From Streptomyces violaceusniger (GTDB lineage: Bacteria; Actinomycetota; Actinomycetes; Streptomycetales; Streptomycetaceae): 64,000 bases of DNA. The translations under genes were made by a program, and so were the position numbers. Below, piece by piece: positions 36,181 to 45,616 of the stretch. The stretch lies in contig BJHW01000001.1 in the NCBI GenBank assembly GCA_005405945.1, forward strand, positions 7,130,001 through 7,194,000, read 5' to 3'. Position 1 is the stretch's first letter. Each line of letters starts with the position of its first letter. Under the pieces are notes generated by a model that worked only from the letters and a program-made list of their open reading frames with translations, was not told where the DNA came from and searched no databases.

Positions 36181-38669
36181 TCACCGTACGGCCTCGGGCG
36201 CCCTCGGGGTGTCCACCTCGCCGGTGCGCTTGAGCTTCTGCCACGGCAGCAGGGCGCCGGTGGCCGCGGTGACGCAGGAGTGCAGCAACACCAGATACAT
36301 CAGCTGGCGGTAGGCGATCTGCTGCAGCGGCAGTACCGCCAGCGGCCGGTAGTTCTCCCGGTCCAGCCGGAACGCGTACGCCGCGCCCAGCAGCTGCACC
36401 AGCAGCAGCGCCGCCCAGGCCAGCAGCGAGCGCACCGGGTCCAGGAAGATCACCCCGTAGAGGGTGAAGAGGTCGATCAGCGGCGCACACAGCGGGGTGA
36501 GGATCTGGAAGAGCACCACCAGCGGCATCCCCACCCGCCCGAACCGCCCCGAGGGCCCCCGGTCGATCAGCGAGCGGCGGTGCTTCCACAGCGCCTGCAT
36601 GGTGCCGTAGGACCAGCGGTAGCGCTGCTTCCACAGCTGGCCGAGGGAGCTGGGCGCCTCGGTCCAGGCGCGGGCGTGCTCCTGGTAGACCACCCGCCAG
36701 CCGGCCCGGTGCAGGGCGATGGTGATGTCGGTGTCCTCGGCCAGGGTGTCCGCGCTCATGCCCCCGGCCTCCAGCAGCGCCCGGCGGCGGAAGGCGCCGA
36801 TCGCGCCGGGGATGGTGGGCATGCAGCGCAGCAGGTCGTACATCCGCCGGTCGAGGTTGAAGCCCATCACGTACTCGATGTGCTGCCAGGCGCCGATCAG
36901 CTTCCCCCGGTTGCCGACCTTGGCGTTGCCCGCCACCGCGCCCACCCGCGAGTCGGCGAACGGGCGCACCAGCTCCCGGACGGTGGTGGGCTCGAAGACG
37001 GTGTCGCCGTCCATCATCACGATCAGCTCATGGCTCGCATGGGCGATGCCCCGGTTGAGGGCCGCGGGCTTGCCCGCGTTGACCTGGCGCAGCACCCGGA
37101 CGTTGGGCAGGCCCATCGCCTCGGCGATATCGGCGGTGCCGTCGGTGGAGCCGTCGTCCACGACCAGGATCTCGATCGGGTGGGTGGAGGCGGACAGCGA
37201 CTTCAGGGTGTTGGCGATGCACTCCTTCTCGTTGTACGCGGGCACGATCACGCTCACCGGATCGGTGACCTCCTGCACCCATCTCCAGCGCCGCCGCTCC
37301 CGGGAGCGCCGGTGCCACCAGGCGAGGACCACCATCAGCAGCAGCCGCCCGATCACCGAGAAGCCCACCAGGCCCAGCAGCCCCATCAGGAACGGCAGCG
37401 CGCTGTGGCTGACCGCGGCGGCCCAGATCAGCGCCCGGCCCTCCCAGACCGCCAGGGTGCGCGCCGGGTGGTTGGCGCTGTGGGCGCCGAGCGCGCCGGT
37501 GACCGTGGTGAAGGAGTAGCCCTTCTTCTTCATCCGCTCGATGTAGAGCGACAGGGCCTTCACGGTGCGGGCGCGGTTGCCGCCCGCGTCGTGGAAGAGC
37601 ACCGACGCGCCCTTCCTGCCCTCCGGGGTGGCGTTCTGGACGATCTCCTTCACCGGGGCCGCTTCCAGTCCTCGCTGTCGGTGTCCACGAAGGCGCTGAT
37701 GTAGCCCTTGGAGCCGATGTGCTGCTGCACCGGCCAGGTGCGGTCGTCCAGCGCGCGGACCTTGGAGGCGTACGGCGCGCGGAAGAGCGAGCTGGTGATG
37801 GCTGCCGCACCGGCCAGGGCCAGCTGGGACTGGGCCAGTTCGCGGTCCATGCGCCCCTTGTCCTGGTACGACAGGTCGACGTGGGAGAAGGTGTGCACCC
37901 CGACCTCATGGCCCGCGGCCCGCATCCGGCGGACCAGCTCCGGATGGCGGATCACCATCTGGCCCAGCACGAAGAAGGTCCCCCGCACCTTGTGGCGGCG
38001 CAGCACGTCGAGGATCTCCGGGGTCCAGCGCGGATCCGGGCCGTCGTCGAAGGTCAGCGCGATGGTCTTGGACGGGATGACGTGCTCGGTGGCCTTTCCC
38101 CGGTGGTCGAAGGTGATCACCGGGCCACCCTTGCGCAGCCGGTCGGGGACGGTGCGCGAGGCGTGTGAGCGGTACACCCGGGCGTCGTTGCCGACCTCGG
38201 CGTGCAGATAGCCGTCCAGCAGCAGGGTGCACACCAGCGCGAGCAGGGTCGCGAGGGCGAGCACCATCCGGGTACGGGTGCGGAGCTCGCGCAGCTTGAC
38301 GGTACGGAGTCGGCTCCCGAGCCAGTGGGTGGGGCTGAGCTTGCTCGTGGGCCGGCGGGTGGGCTTGAGCCTGTTCCTGGGCCAGCGGGTGGGCCCGAGC
38401 CTGCCCGTGAGCCTGAGCCTGCTCCTGAGCCTGCCGGTGGGACCGGGCTTGCCGGTGGGCCCGAGCCTGCCCGTGGGCCTGAGCCTGCCGATGAGCTTGA
38501 GCCTGCCCGTGCGCCCGGGTCCGCCCGTGCCGCAGGGCCCGCCCGTGCGGCGTGCGGCGCGGCGGCCGGAGCCGGTCAGCCGGAACACCGTACGGGGCGC
38601 GCCGTCCTGACGGGGCGCGGGGAGCCGGCGGCGCGGCCGCGGCAGCCTCGGCGGTCTGCCGCCGCTCAC
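36181..38669 (-). CDS. Bifunctional polysaccharide deacetylase/GT2 glycosyltransferase (frameshift)
   Basis: About 829-aa membrane fusion. From GTG 38669 it has a long basic low-complexity N-terminus (units such as RLGPTGRL), a transmembrane segment (MVLALATLLALVCTLLLDGYL), a NodB-type deacetylase (TIALTFDDGPDPRW, HTFSHVDLSYQD), then after one lost base at 37653-37658 a GT2 domain: VIVPAYNE, VVDDGSTDG, MMDGDTVFEP, AEDTDITIA and QRYRWSYG, with C-terminal helices. Processive beta-glycan synthesis coupled to deacetylation is expected. Its start overlaps the upstream membrane protein gene by 4 nt. Confidence 0.85.
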
Positions 38670-39554
38670 GACGTCTCGCCCTCGGCCTCGGGGCCGCCGT
38701 TGGCGGCGCCCGGTCCGTCGGCCGGGGTGCCGCCCCGGCGGGCTCTCTGGGGAGCTTGGGCGTGCCGGTCTGCGGGGGCTTCTGGGAGTGGGGCCTCTGG
38801 GGGACGTGGTGTGGCCGGGCCGCGTGGTGTGGCCGGGGCCTTGGCGGGCGGCTCGGTACCGGCGGGGTGCTGCTTCGACGGGGTGTGCGACGCGCCCGTG
38901 GGCCGCTTGGCGGGCGGGTGGGCGGCCGGATGTGACGGCGTGTGACCGGCCTTGCGGTGCTTGGCGGGCCGGTGCCCCGCGGCGGACTCGCGGCCGCCGG
39001 GGCGGTGGTACGCGGGGGAGTACTGCGGCACCGCGCGGTGGGCCTTGGGCGGGTCGGCCCGCGGAGGCGCGGGCCGGGGCCGGGTGGTGATGGGGGCAGG
39101 GCGACGGGCTCCCGGGCGTCCCGGTGCTCCGGGCGCCCCGAGGCGTTTTGCTCGCGCCGGTGCTGACGGTGGGTCGGCCCGTACTCGTCGTCCCCGTACT
39201 CGTCCTCGTACTCGTCCTCATCCCCGTAGCCGTACGCGTGCGCGTCACGCCGCTCTCGCGGCTCGGAGGGCCCCGAACGCCCCTCGGGGTGTGCTTCGGG
39301 CCCCGGCCGAACGCCTCGGTGGAGACGGGGTGCCCGGGGATCAGCGTCTGCGGCGCGAACGGCGTACCGCCCGCGTAGCCCAACCCCAGGACCGCCGAAT
39401 AGCCGAGGCAGGCGGCTCCCGCGACGACGCCCACATGTCGTACCAGTCGGCCACGGCGCCCGGACAGGTCCACGAACACGGGCCCCTTCCGGGCCACGTC
39501 AGCGCGGAGGGGACGCGAAGGCGCGCGCTCGGCCACATCTGACTGAGGATCCAT
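38666..39554 (-). CDS. Hypothetical membrane-anchored, low-complexity protein (two frameshifts)
   Basis: About 296 aa. ATG 39554 (MDPQSDVAERAPSRPLRADV), one transmembrane segment (VGVVAGAACLGYSAVLGLGY), then an extracytoplasmic disordered chain rich in charged and His/Pro residues (acidic DEDEYEDEYGDDEYG; later HRPAKHRKAGHTPSH). Two bases are missing, in the C-runs at 39280-39283 and 39058-39060; both repairs yield natural sequence. Coupled by GTGA overlap to the deacetylase/glycosyltransferase, so it is likely an accessory of that glycan machinery. No known family recognised. Confidence 0.65.
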
Positions 39555-39721
39555 ACGGAAGAGGCTAATGCAGAAAATACGACATGCGACATATAAGTCA
39601 AACATGCGGTGTGTCATAGTTCGGTAGGCTTCACCGAATATGCGAGGTTTGGCGGGGAGAACGGCACGGGCGGCAGAGGCCCCCGGCGCCTCGTACCGGA
39701 CCGCAAGGAGGAGCCAGAGCC

Positions 39722-40815
39722 ATGAGGGCCAGCCCCCGCATGAGCGGACTCGCCGTGGCCGGCGCGGTGGTCTGTGCCACCATCGCCGTATGGGCGGGAC
39801 ACCAGAAGCAGTCGCCCGAGCCGCACGCCGCGCCCTCACACCCCCCGGCGTCACAGCCCCCGCGGCGCGTCCGCCCGCCGAGTTCGTGCCGTACGTCAAC
39901 GCCTGGTCGGACTCGGGCTATGACATGGCCGCCGCGGCGGCGCGCGGGGTCAAGGAGTTCGCGCTGGGCTTCGTCGTCGCGGGCGACGGCTGCACCCCGG
40001 TGTGGGACGGCGGCACCTCGCTGGAGGACCAGGCGCTGGAGGCCCGGATCGAGGGCGTCCGCCGGGCGGGCGGCGACGTGCGGATCTCCTTCGGCGGCGC
40101 CGAGGGCACCGAGCTCGCCACCGTCTGCACCGACGTCCCCGAACTCGCCTCCGCCTATGCGGAGGTGATCGAGCGTTACCAGGCCAAAAGGATCGACTTC
40201 GACCTCGAGGGCGAGGCGCTCGCCGACGCCGAGGCCGCCGCCCGCCGCGCCCAGGCGCTCGCGCTCATCGAGCGCACCCACGAGGGCCTGAACATCTCCT
40301 TCACCCTGCCCGCCATGCCGGACGGGCTGACCCCGCGGAGCGTCGCCCAGTTGGAGGCCGCCAAACAGGAGGGGGTCATCCTCTCGGCCGTCAACATCAT
40401 GGCCATGAACTACAGCGGCGACCACACCGGCGACATGGGCGACTACGCCATCCAGGCGGCCACCGCCAGCCAGGCCCGGCTCCGCGAGGTGTTCGGCATG
40501 TCCGACGCCGCCGCCTGGAAGGTCCTCACCGTGACGCCCATGATCGGGGTGAACGACGTCACCGGCGAGACCTTCACGCTGGAGGACGCGTCCGGTCTGG
40601 CGCGGTTCGCCGCGGACAAGGGGATCGGACGGCTGTCGATGTGGTCGGCCGAACGGGACCGGCCGTGCACCCCGGAGATGACCGGGTCCGCCACCCCGAC
40701 CGCCCCCACGGCCGGTGCCGCGACCCCCGAGCCGACCGCGAACGTCGTGCCCAACACCCGCTGCAGCGGCGTCACCCAGCGCCCCGGCGCCTTCGAGGCG
40801 GCGCTGAGGGGGTGA
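39722..40815 (+). CDS. Secreted GH18 chitinase-like hydrolase (frameshift)
   Basis: About 365 aa. ATG 39722 follows ggaggagccagagcc and starts a signal peptide (MSGLAVAGAVVCATIAVWAG). One base is missing in the C-runs between 39837 and 39861. The catalytic domain reads EFVPYVNAWSDSGYD, RISFGGAEGTEL, the GH18 DxDxE motif RIDFDLEGEAL, and NIMAMNYSGDHTGDMGDY. It ends in a Pro/Thr/Ala tail with one Cys pair. Divergent from the membrane protein at 39554, sharing about 170 nt of promoter region that is A/T-rich around 39560-39620. Confidence 0.85.
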
Positions 40816-40949
40816 TGGAACACGGCGGGGCCGGGACGGCGATGCCGCCCCGGCCCCTGCGCACGGCTGTATCAGGGCACAGCCTTGAGCAGGGGACCGG
40901 GGTCGCTGGGGGACCGCCCGTCCCTCGCCCTCCGGGGCGGGCGGCCGTC

Positions 40950-41105
40950 TCAGGAGCGCTTGAATCGGTTCGGGTTGTTATGTTCACGGTGGCGAGGGCA
41001 CTGGCATGGTGGCCATGCCTGCCCCAGCCCGTGGGTATCGCTCTTCTCTCCGGCCAGGACGGTCACCATCGCGCGCCGTGCTGTGACGATGCCGTCGCGC
41101 GCCAA
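40950..41105 (-). CDS. Paralogue of small CxCPRH protein
   Basis: 51 aa from TTG 41105, same length as the copy starting at 30082. Shared core: ARDGIVTARRAM, GEKSDTHGLGQAWPPCQCPRHRE, and RF-R-S/T at the end, about 65% identical by eye. No good RBS is visible, so it may be a relic. It lies between the chitinase-like gene and the beheaded SDR, on the opposite strand to the former. Confidence 0.5.
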   Translation of the reverse strand: MARDGIVTARRAMVTVLAGEKSDTHGLGQAWPPCQCPRHREHNNPNRFKRS

Positions 41106-41262
41106 TTCATCAGCACCACTGAGCCGAGGCGCGATAGATGTCACAGGGGCAGGACTGTTGTCAGCTTGCGTCGGAGCGTGGCTCAGCGTGCTGGTGGCAG
41201 GGGTGGCTGCCACCCCGCTGCTTCCTGGTGAGGCGTCACAGATCCGGGAGGGGCGCGGAACT

Positions 41263-41985
41263 TCAATCTTCGAGCGCCGCCTTGCGCAGGGATCGCTCCG
41301 CGATCCGGGCAGCCGCTGACGCGGGCAGCAGGCGACCGAAGACGAAAGCCTGGAAAGTGTTGAGACGGCCGTCGACGACCGCCGGGCCCCGGCCGCGCAA
41401 GGCGGACATGACGGTGTCCGCGACGGAACCGGGCCCGCGCTTGCCCGGCACACGCCGTGTGTTCATCGCCGTGTCGGTCGGACCGGGGCTGACCGCCACG
41501 ACCCGCACCCCCGTCGCCCTCGTCTCGGCCCACACCGCCTGGGTGAAGGACAGCACGAACGCCTTCGAGGCCGCGTAGGCGGCCACATACGGAGCGGGCG
41601 CGTACGCACCGGTGCTCGCGATGTTGACGATCGCCCCCCGCCTCCGCGCGACCATGGCGGGAAGCAGGAGCGCCGTCAGCTCCGCCACCGCGTCGGCATT
41701 GAGGTCGACCAGGCCCCGCAGTCGTGCGGGACGGCTGTCGGCAACCGGCCCCATCAGACTGGCGCCGGCGTTGTTGACCAGCACGTCGACCTCGGTTCCC
41801 GCATCCGCCAGCCACTGGGCCAGCTGGGAAGGGGCGCCCTGGTGTGACAGGTCCAGCGCGAGCGTCGACACCTGGGTACCGTGCTCGGCGCGCAGCCGCT
41901 TGGCCGCCGCCTCCAGGCGTGCGGCGTCCCGTGCGACCAGGACCAGGTGCATACCCTGCCCCGCCAGCCGCTCGGTGAACCGTGG
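41263..41985 (-). pseudogene. Short-chain dehydrogenase lacking its nucleotide-binding start
   Basis: The frame from 41952 encodes HLVLVARDAARLEAAAKRL, VDVLVNNAGASLMGPV, IVNIASTGAY and the catalytic YAASK, with SPGPTDTAMNT. In-frame sequence to about 41985 adds RFTERLAGQG, but the TGxxxGIG dinucleotide-binding motif that must precede it is absent and the reading frame upstream is unrelated. The gene is therefore 5'-truncated at about 41985. Codon use is normal Streptomyces. ATG 41952 is not a genuine start. Confidence 0.7.
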
Positions 41986-42082
41986 TCGGTGTACTCGTTC
42001 GAGACGGCGTGAGGGTCGATACGGGCCCCGGCAGACCCCTCAGCCGGACGGCCGAGGGGTCTGGAGGGTCCTAGATGGCGGC

Positions 42083-43762
42083 TCAGGCCAGGCCAGGACC
42101 CCGGACTGGGATGCTGGTGAACGTCGGCTGCGGTGCCGGATCAGTGAAGAAGTCGTTCCCCTTGTCGTCCACCACGATGAACGCCGGGAAGTCCTCGACC
42201 TCGATCCTCCAGACCGCCTCCATGCCCAGCTCCTCGTACTCGAGGACCTCGACCTTCTTGATGCAGTCCTGGGCCAGCCGCGCCGCCGGGCCGCCGATCG
42301 AGCCCAGGTAGAAGCCGCCGTGCGCGGCGCAGGCGTCGGTGACCTGCTTCGAGCGGTTGCCCTTGGCCAGCATGACCTTCGAGCCGCCCGCCGCCTGGAA
42401 CTGCTCGACGTACGCGTCCATCCGGCCCGCCGTCGTCGGTCCGAAGGAGCCCGAGGCGTAGCCCTCGGGGGTCTTGGCCGGGCCCGCGTAGTAGACCGGG
42501 TGGTTCTTCAGGTACTCCGGCATCTCCTCGCCCGCGTCCAGCCGCTCCTTGATCTTCGCGTGGGCGATGTCCCGGGCGACCACCAGCGTGCCGGTCAGCG
42601 AGAGCCGGGTCTTGACCGGGTGCTTGGTCAGCTCGGCCAGCACCTCGTCCATCGGCCGGTCGAGGTCGATGGCGACCGCGTCCAGGTCCGGGCCCGCGCC
42701 CTTGACCAGCTCCTCGTCCGTCGTCTCCGGCAGGAAGCGCGCCGGGTCGGTCTCCAGCTGCTCCAGGAAGACGCCCTCCGGCGTGATCTTGGCGAGCGCC
42801 TGGCGGTCGGCGGAGCACGAGACCGCGATCGCGACCGGGCAGGAGGCGCCGTGCCGCGGCAGCCGCACGACCCGCACGTCATGGCAGAAGTACTTGCCGC
42901 CGAACTGCGCGCCGATCCCGATCTTCTGCGTCAGCTCGAAGACCTTCTCCTCCAGCTCCTTGTCGCGGAAGCCGTGCCCGGTCGGCGAGCCTGAAGTGGG
43001 CAGCTCGTCGAGGTAGTGCGCGGAGGCGTACTTCGCCGTCTTCAGCGCGTACTCGGCGCTGGTGCCGCCGACCACGATCGCCAGGTGGTACGGCGGGCAG
43101 GCGGCCGTGCCCAGCGAGCGGATCTTCTGCTCCAGGAACGTCATCATCGACGCCTCGTTCAGCACCGCCTTCGTCTCCTGGTAGAGGAAGGACTTGTTGG
43201 CCGAGCCGCCGCCCTTGGCCATGAAGAGGAACTTGTAGGCGCCGCCGTCGGTCGCGTACAGCTCGATCTGCGCGGGCAGGTTGGAGCCGGTGTTCTTCTC
43301 CTCCCACATGGTCAGCGGGGCCATCTGGGAGTAGCGCAGGTTGAGCTTGGTGTACGCGTCGTAGACACCGCGCGAGAGGGCCTCCTCGTCGCCGCCCTGC
43401 GTGAGCACGTTCTGCCCGCGCTTGCCCATGACGATCGCCGTGCCGGTGTCCTGGCACATCGGGAGCACCCCGGCCGCCGCGATGTTGGCGTTCTTCAGCA
43501 GGTCCAGCGCGACGAAGCGGTCGTTGGCGCTGGCCTCGGGGTCGTCGAGGATGCGGCGCAGCTGGGCGAGGTGGGCGGGGCGCAGATAGTGCGAGATGTC
43601 GTGCATCGCCTCGGCGGCGAGCGTGCGCAGCGCCTCCGGCTCGACCTTCAGGAAGGTGCGACCGTCGGCCTCGAAGGTGCTCACGCCCTCGGAGGTCACC
43701 AGACGGTACGGCGTGGTGTCCTCTCCCAGGGGCAGCAGGTCCGAATAGGCAAACTCTGGCAT
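42083..43762 (-). CDS. fumA: Class I (Fe-S) fumarate hydratase
   Basis: 559-aa fumarase of the iron-sulphur class. The cysteine positions expected to hold the 4Fe-4S cluster are in GVLPMCQDTGT, GTAACPPYHLA and VAIAVSCSADR. ATG 43762 (MPEFAYSDLLPLGE) is preferred because GAGGA lies eight bases upstream; ATG 43771 has it too close. Complete and unframeshifted. Oxygen-sensitive in other bacteria. A 114-bp tandem repeat array lies beyond its 5' end. Confidence 0.94.
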   Translation of the reverse strand: MPEFAYSDLLPLGEDTTPYRLVTSEGVSTFEADGRTFLKVEPEALRTLAAEAMHDISHYLRPAHLAQLRRILDDPEASANDRFVALDLLKNANIAAAGVLPMCQDTGTAIVMGKRGQNVLTQGGDEEALSRGVYDAYTKLNLRYSQMAPLTMWEEKNTGSNLPAQIELYATDGGAYKFLFMAKGGGSANKSFLYQETKAVLNEASMMTFLEQKIRSLGTAACPPYHLAIVVGGTSAEYALKTAKYASAHYLDELPTSGSPTGHGFRDKELEEKVFELTQKIGIGAQFGGKYFCHDVRVVRLPRHGASCPVAIAVSCSADRQALAKITPEGVFLEQLETDPARFLPETTDEELVKGAGPDLDAVAIDLDRPMDEVLAELTKHPVKTRLSLTGTLVVARDIAHAKIKERLDAGEEMPEYLKNHPVYYAGPAKTPEGYASGSFGPTTAGRMDAYVEQFQAAGGSKVMLAKGNRSKQVTDACAAHGGFYLGSIGGPAARLAQDCIKKVEVLEYEELGMEAVWRIEVEDFPAFIVVDDKGNDFFTDPAPQPTFTSIPVRGPGLA

Positions 43763-43880
43763 CGCGGCCATTCCTCACTCGACGGGGCTTGGGCTGACTT
43801 CGTCGACAGCGCGTCCATAAGCGTAGAACGGGGCCGCGGGATGGAACCTGTGAGGTAGGGCTCAGTAGTGGGGGAAGGAC

Positions 43881-44265
43881 CGGACTCCGTCCGTCGAGTC
43901 GCCCCTGCCCCTAGTCGCGATCTAGCCCCGTTTGGGATCGCTGCCCTCGCGATGTTCGGCCCCTGGGGGCCTCACAGGCTTCGGGCAGCTGCGCCGGACT
44001 CCGTCCGTCGAGTCGCCCCTGCCCCTAGTCGCGATCTAGCCCCGTTTGGGATCGCTGCCCTCGCGATGTTCGGCCCCTGGGGCCTCACAGGCTTCGGGCA
44101 GCTGCGCCGGACTCCGTCCGTCGAGTCGCCCCTGCCCCTAGTCGCGATCTAGCCCCGTTTGGGATCGCTGCCCTCGCGATGTTCGGCCCCTGGGGGCCTC
44201 ACAGGCTTCGGGCAGCTGCGCCGGACTCCGTCCGTCGAGTCCCCCTGCCCCTAGTCGCGATCTAT
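43881..44265. repeat. 114-bp tandem repeat, 3.4 copies
   Basis: Units start at 43881, 43995, 44108 and 44222 (offsets 114, 113, 114; copy 2 has one G fewer). Copies are otherwise almost identical and begin cggactccgtccgtcgagtc. The fourth is partial and runs directly into the promoter of the DUF1707 gene. Each unit contains ctagtcgcgatctag and gatcgctgccctcgcgat, i.e. several tcgcga motifs. No gene. Confidence 0.92.
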
Positions 44266-44287
44266 CGCGACTGGGTACGCTGAGCCC
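44254..44287 (+). promoter_or_regulatory. Palindrome and probable leaderless promoter of DUF1707 gene
   Basis: gtcgcga (44254-44260) tcta tcgcgac (44265-44271) is a perfect inverted repeat. It is followed by tacgct (44276-44281), a TANNNT -10-like element, six bases before GTG 44288 with no RBS, the layout of a leaderless transcript. The palindrome would overlap the -35 region and so could be an operator. Confidence 0.5.
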
Positions 44288-44995
44288 GTGGATGAGCAGC
44301 AGCCCGTGCCCCTGACCAAATCCGCCCCCGCACCCGCGCCCAGGGCCGCGTCGGCCCCCGCGCCCGCTTCTGCCGCGCCCGCGCCCGTGTCCGTCGCGGA
44401 GCTCCGCGCGTCCGACGCGGACCGCGACAGGATCGCGGACATCCTGCGGGAGGCCCTTGCCGAGGGGCGGCTCCAGCCGGAGGAGCACGCCGAGCGGATC
44501 GACGCGGTGTATCGCGCCAAGACCCTCGGCGAGCTGGAGCCCCTGGTGCGCGATCTGCCCGCCGCCCCCACCCGCGGCGCCGCCTCGGCGTCCGCGCGCG
44601 ACGCGGAGTCGGAGTGGCCGCGTTCACTCCCCGAGTCGGAGAACCTGGTGGCGGTCTTCGGCGGTTCGACGCGCAAGGGCCGCTGGCGGGTCAGGCGCCG
44701 TACGAACGCCCTGGCGATCTTCGGCGGCGTCGAGATCGACCTGACCGAGGCGGTCTTCGAGCAGCAGGAGATCGTCATCCATGTCGTGGCCGCCTTCGGC
44801 GGGGTGGAGATCAAGGTCCCGGAGAACGTCTCGCTGCACGGTTCGGGTGCGGGCATCCTCGGCGGTTTCGACGTCACGACGTACGAGGCGCAGGACCCGG
44901 ACGCACCGGTGATCCACGTCACCGGGTTCGCCCTTTTCGGCGGTGTGGAGGCCAAGCCCAAGCGGGGTAAGCGGCTGAAGAACCTGCGAGCATAA
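44288..44995 (+). CDS. DUF1707/LiaF-like protein
   Basis: 235 aa from GTG 44288. Disordered Ala/Pro start, then DUF1707 (ELRASDADRDRIADILREALAEGRLQPEEHAERIDAVYRAKT-type region, about residues 38-80) and a C-terminal beta-helix-like LiaF-type domain with FGG repeats (VAVFGGSTRK, LAIFGGVEI, AAFGGVEI, ILGGFDV, ALFGGVEA). Such proteins are linked to envelope stress in Firmicutes; here it has no transmembrane segment. No RBS, consistent with leaderless translation. Confidence 0.9.
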   Translation: MDEQQPVPLTKSAPAPAPRAASAPAPASAAPAPVSVAELRASDADRDRIADILREALAEGRLQPEEHAERIDAVYRAKTLGELEPLVRDLPAAPTRGAASASARDAESEWPRSLPESENLVAVFGGSTRKGRWRVRRRTNALAIFGGVEIDLTEAVFEQQEIVIHVVAAFGGVEIKVPENVSLHGSGAGILGGFDVTTYEAQDPDAPVIHVTGFALFGGVEAKPKRGKRLKNLRA

Positions 44996-45173
44996 GCCCT
45001 GAAGAAGGGGCGTGCACGGGGAAGTTCCGGGTGGGACAACGGTGTGCATAAGCGCGCGCACAGCGGGTAAGGCTTGGTGCATCGTCTCTCGTACGGCTGA
45101 TGGGGGTGCTAACGGGGCCGTACACCTCGAGGCGGGCAAGGGTGACCACCGGAGCCGTCGTCAGGAGTAGACC

Positions 45174-45530
45174 GTGCTGCAACCGCATCAGCCCCTGCTG
45201 GAAGCCGCCGTGCCCCCGCAGCGCGTCCCCGCGCGGGATCAGGCCGGCCCCTGGCACTCGGAGGCGGTGTGCCGACGCGACGAGGCCGGGCTGTTCTTCG
45301 CTCCCTCCAAGGAGCCCACGGCTGCCAGGCTGTCGCGGGAGGAGGCCGCCAAGCGCGTCTGTGCGCGCTGCCCGGTCATGGTCGAGTGCCGGGAGCACGC
45401 ACTGCTGCAGCCCGAGCCGTACGGAGTGTGGGGCGGGCTGACCGCGGCCGAGCGCCGGGTCGTGCTGGCCCGCCGCCGGCGCCGGGAGGCGGAGCTGCAG
45501 CGCGCGGTGCGGGTCGCCGCCGCCGGCTGA
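45174..45530 (+). CDS. WhiB-like Fe-S transcription factor
   Basis: 118 aa from GTG 45174 with AGGAG upstream. The four cluster cysteines are C33, C63, C66 and C72 (EAVCRRDE, RVCARCPVMVECREHAL), followed by the invariant turn GVWGG and a basic C-terminal DNA-contact region (RRRRREAELQR). A complete Wbl protein. By gene order relative to glpX it resembles the locus of wblI in S. coelicolor, but I do not assign the name with certainty. Confidence 0.93.
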   Translation: MLQPHQPLLEAAVPPQRVPARDQAGPWHSEAVCRRDEAGLFFAPSKEPTAARLSREEAAKRVCARCPVMVECREHALLQPEPYGVWGGLTAAERRVVLARRRRREAELQRAVRVAAAG

Positions 45531-45616
45531 ACTCTTCGGGATCTGGGCCGGGCGCCGCCGGGAGGCGGGACCCGGCCCTTGTCGTGCGGCGCCCGCGGCG
45601 GGTGCCGCCGCCTCGG

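Noticed and set aside
43881..44265. CRISPR-like array
   Set aside because: Repeats are contiguous 114-bp units without spacers and no cas genes are nearby.
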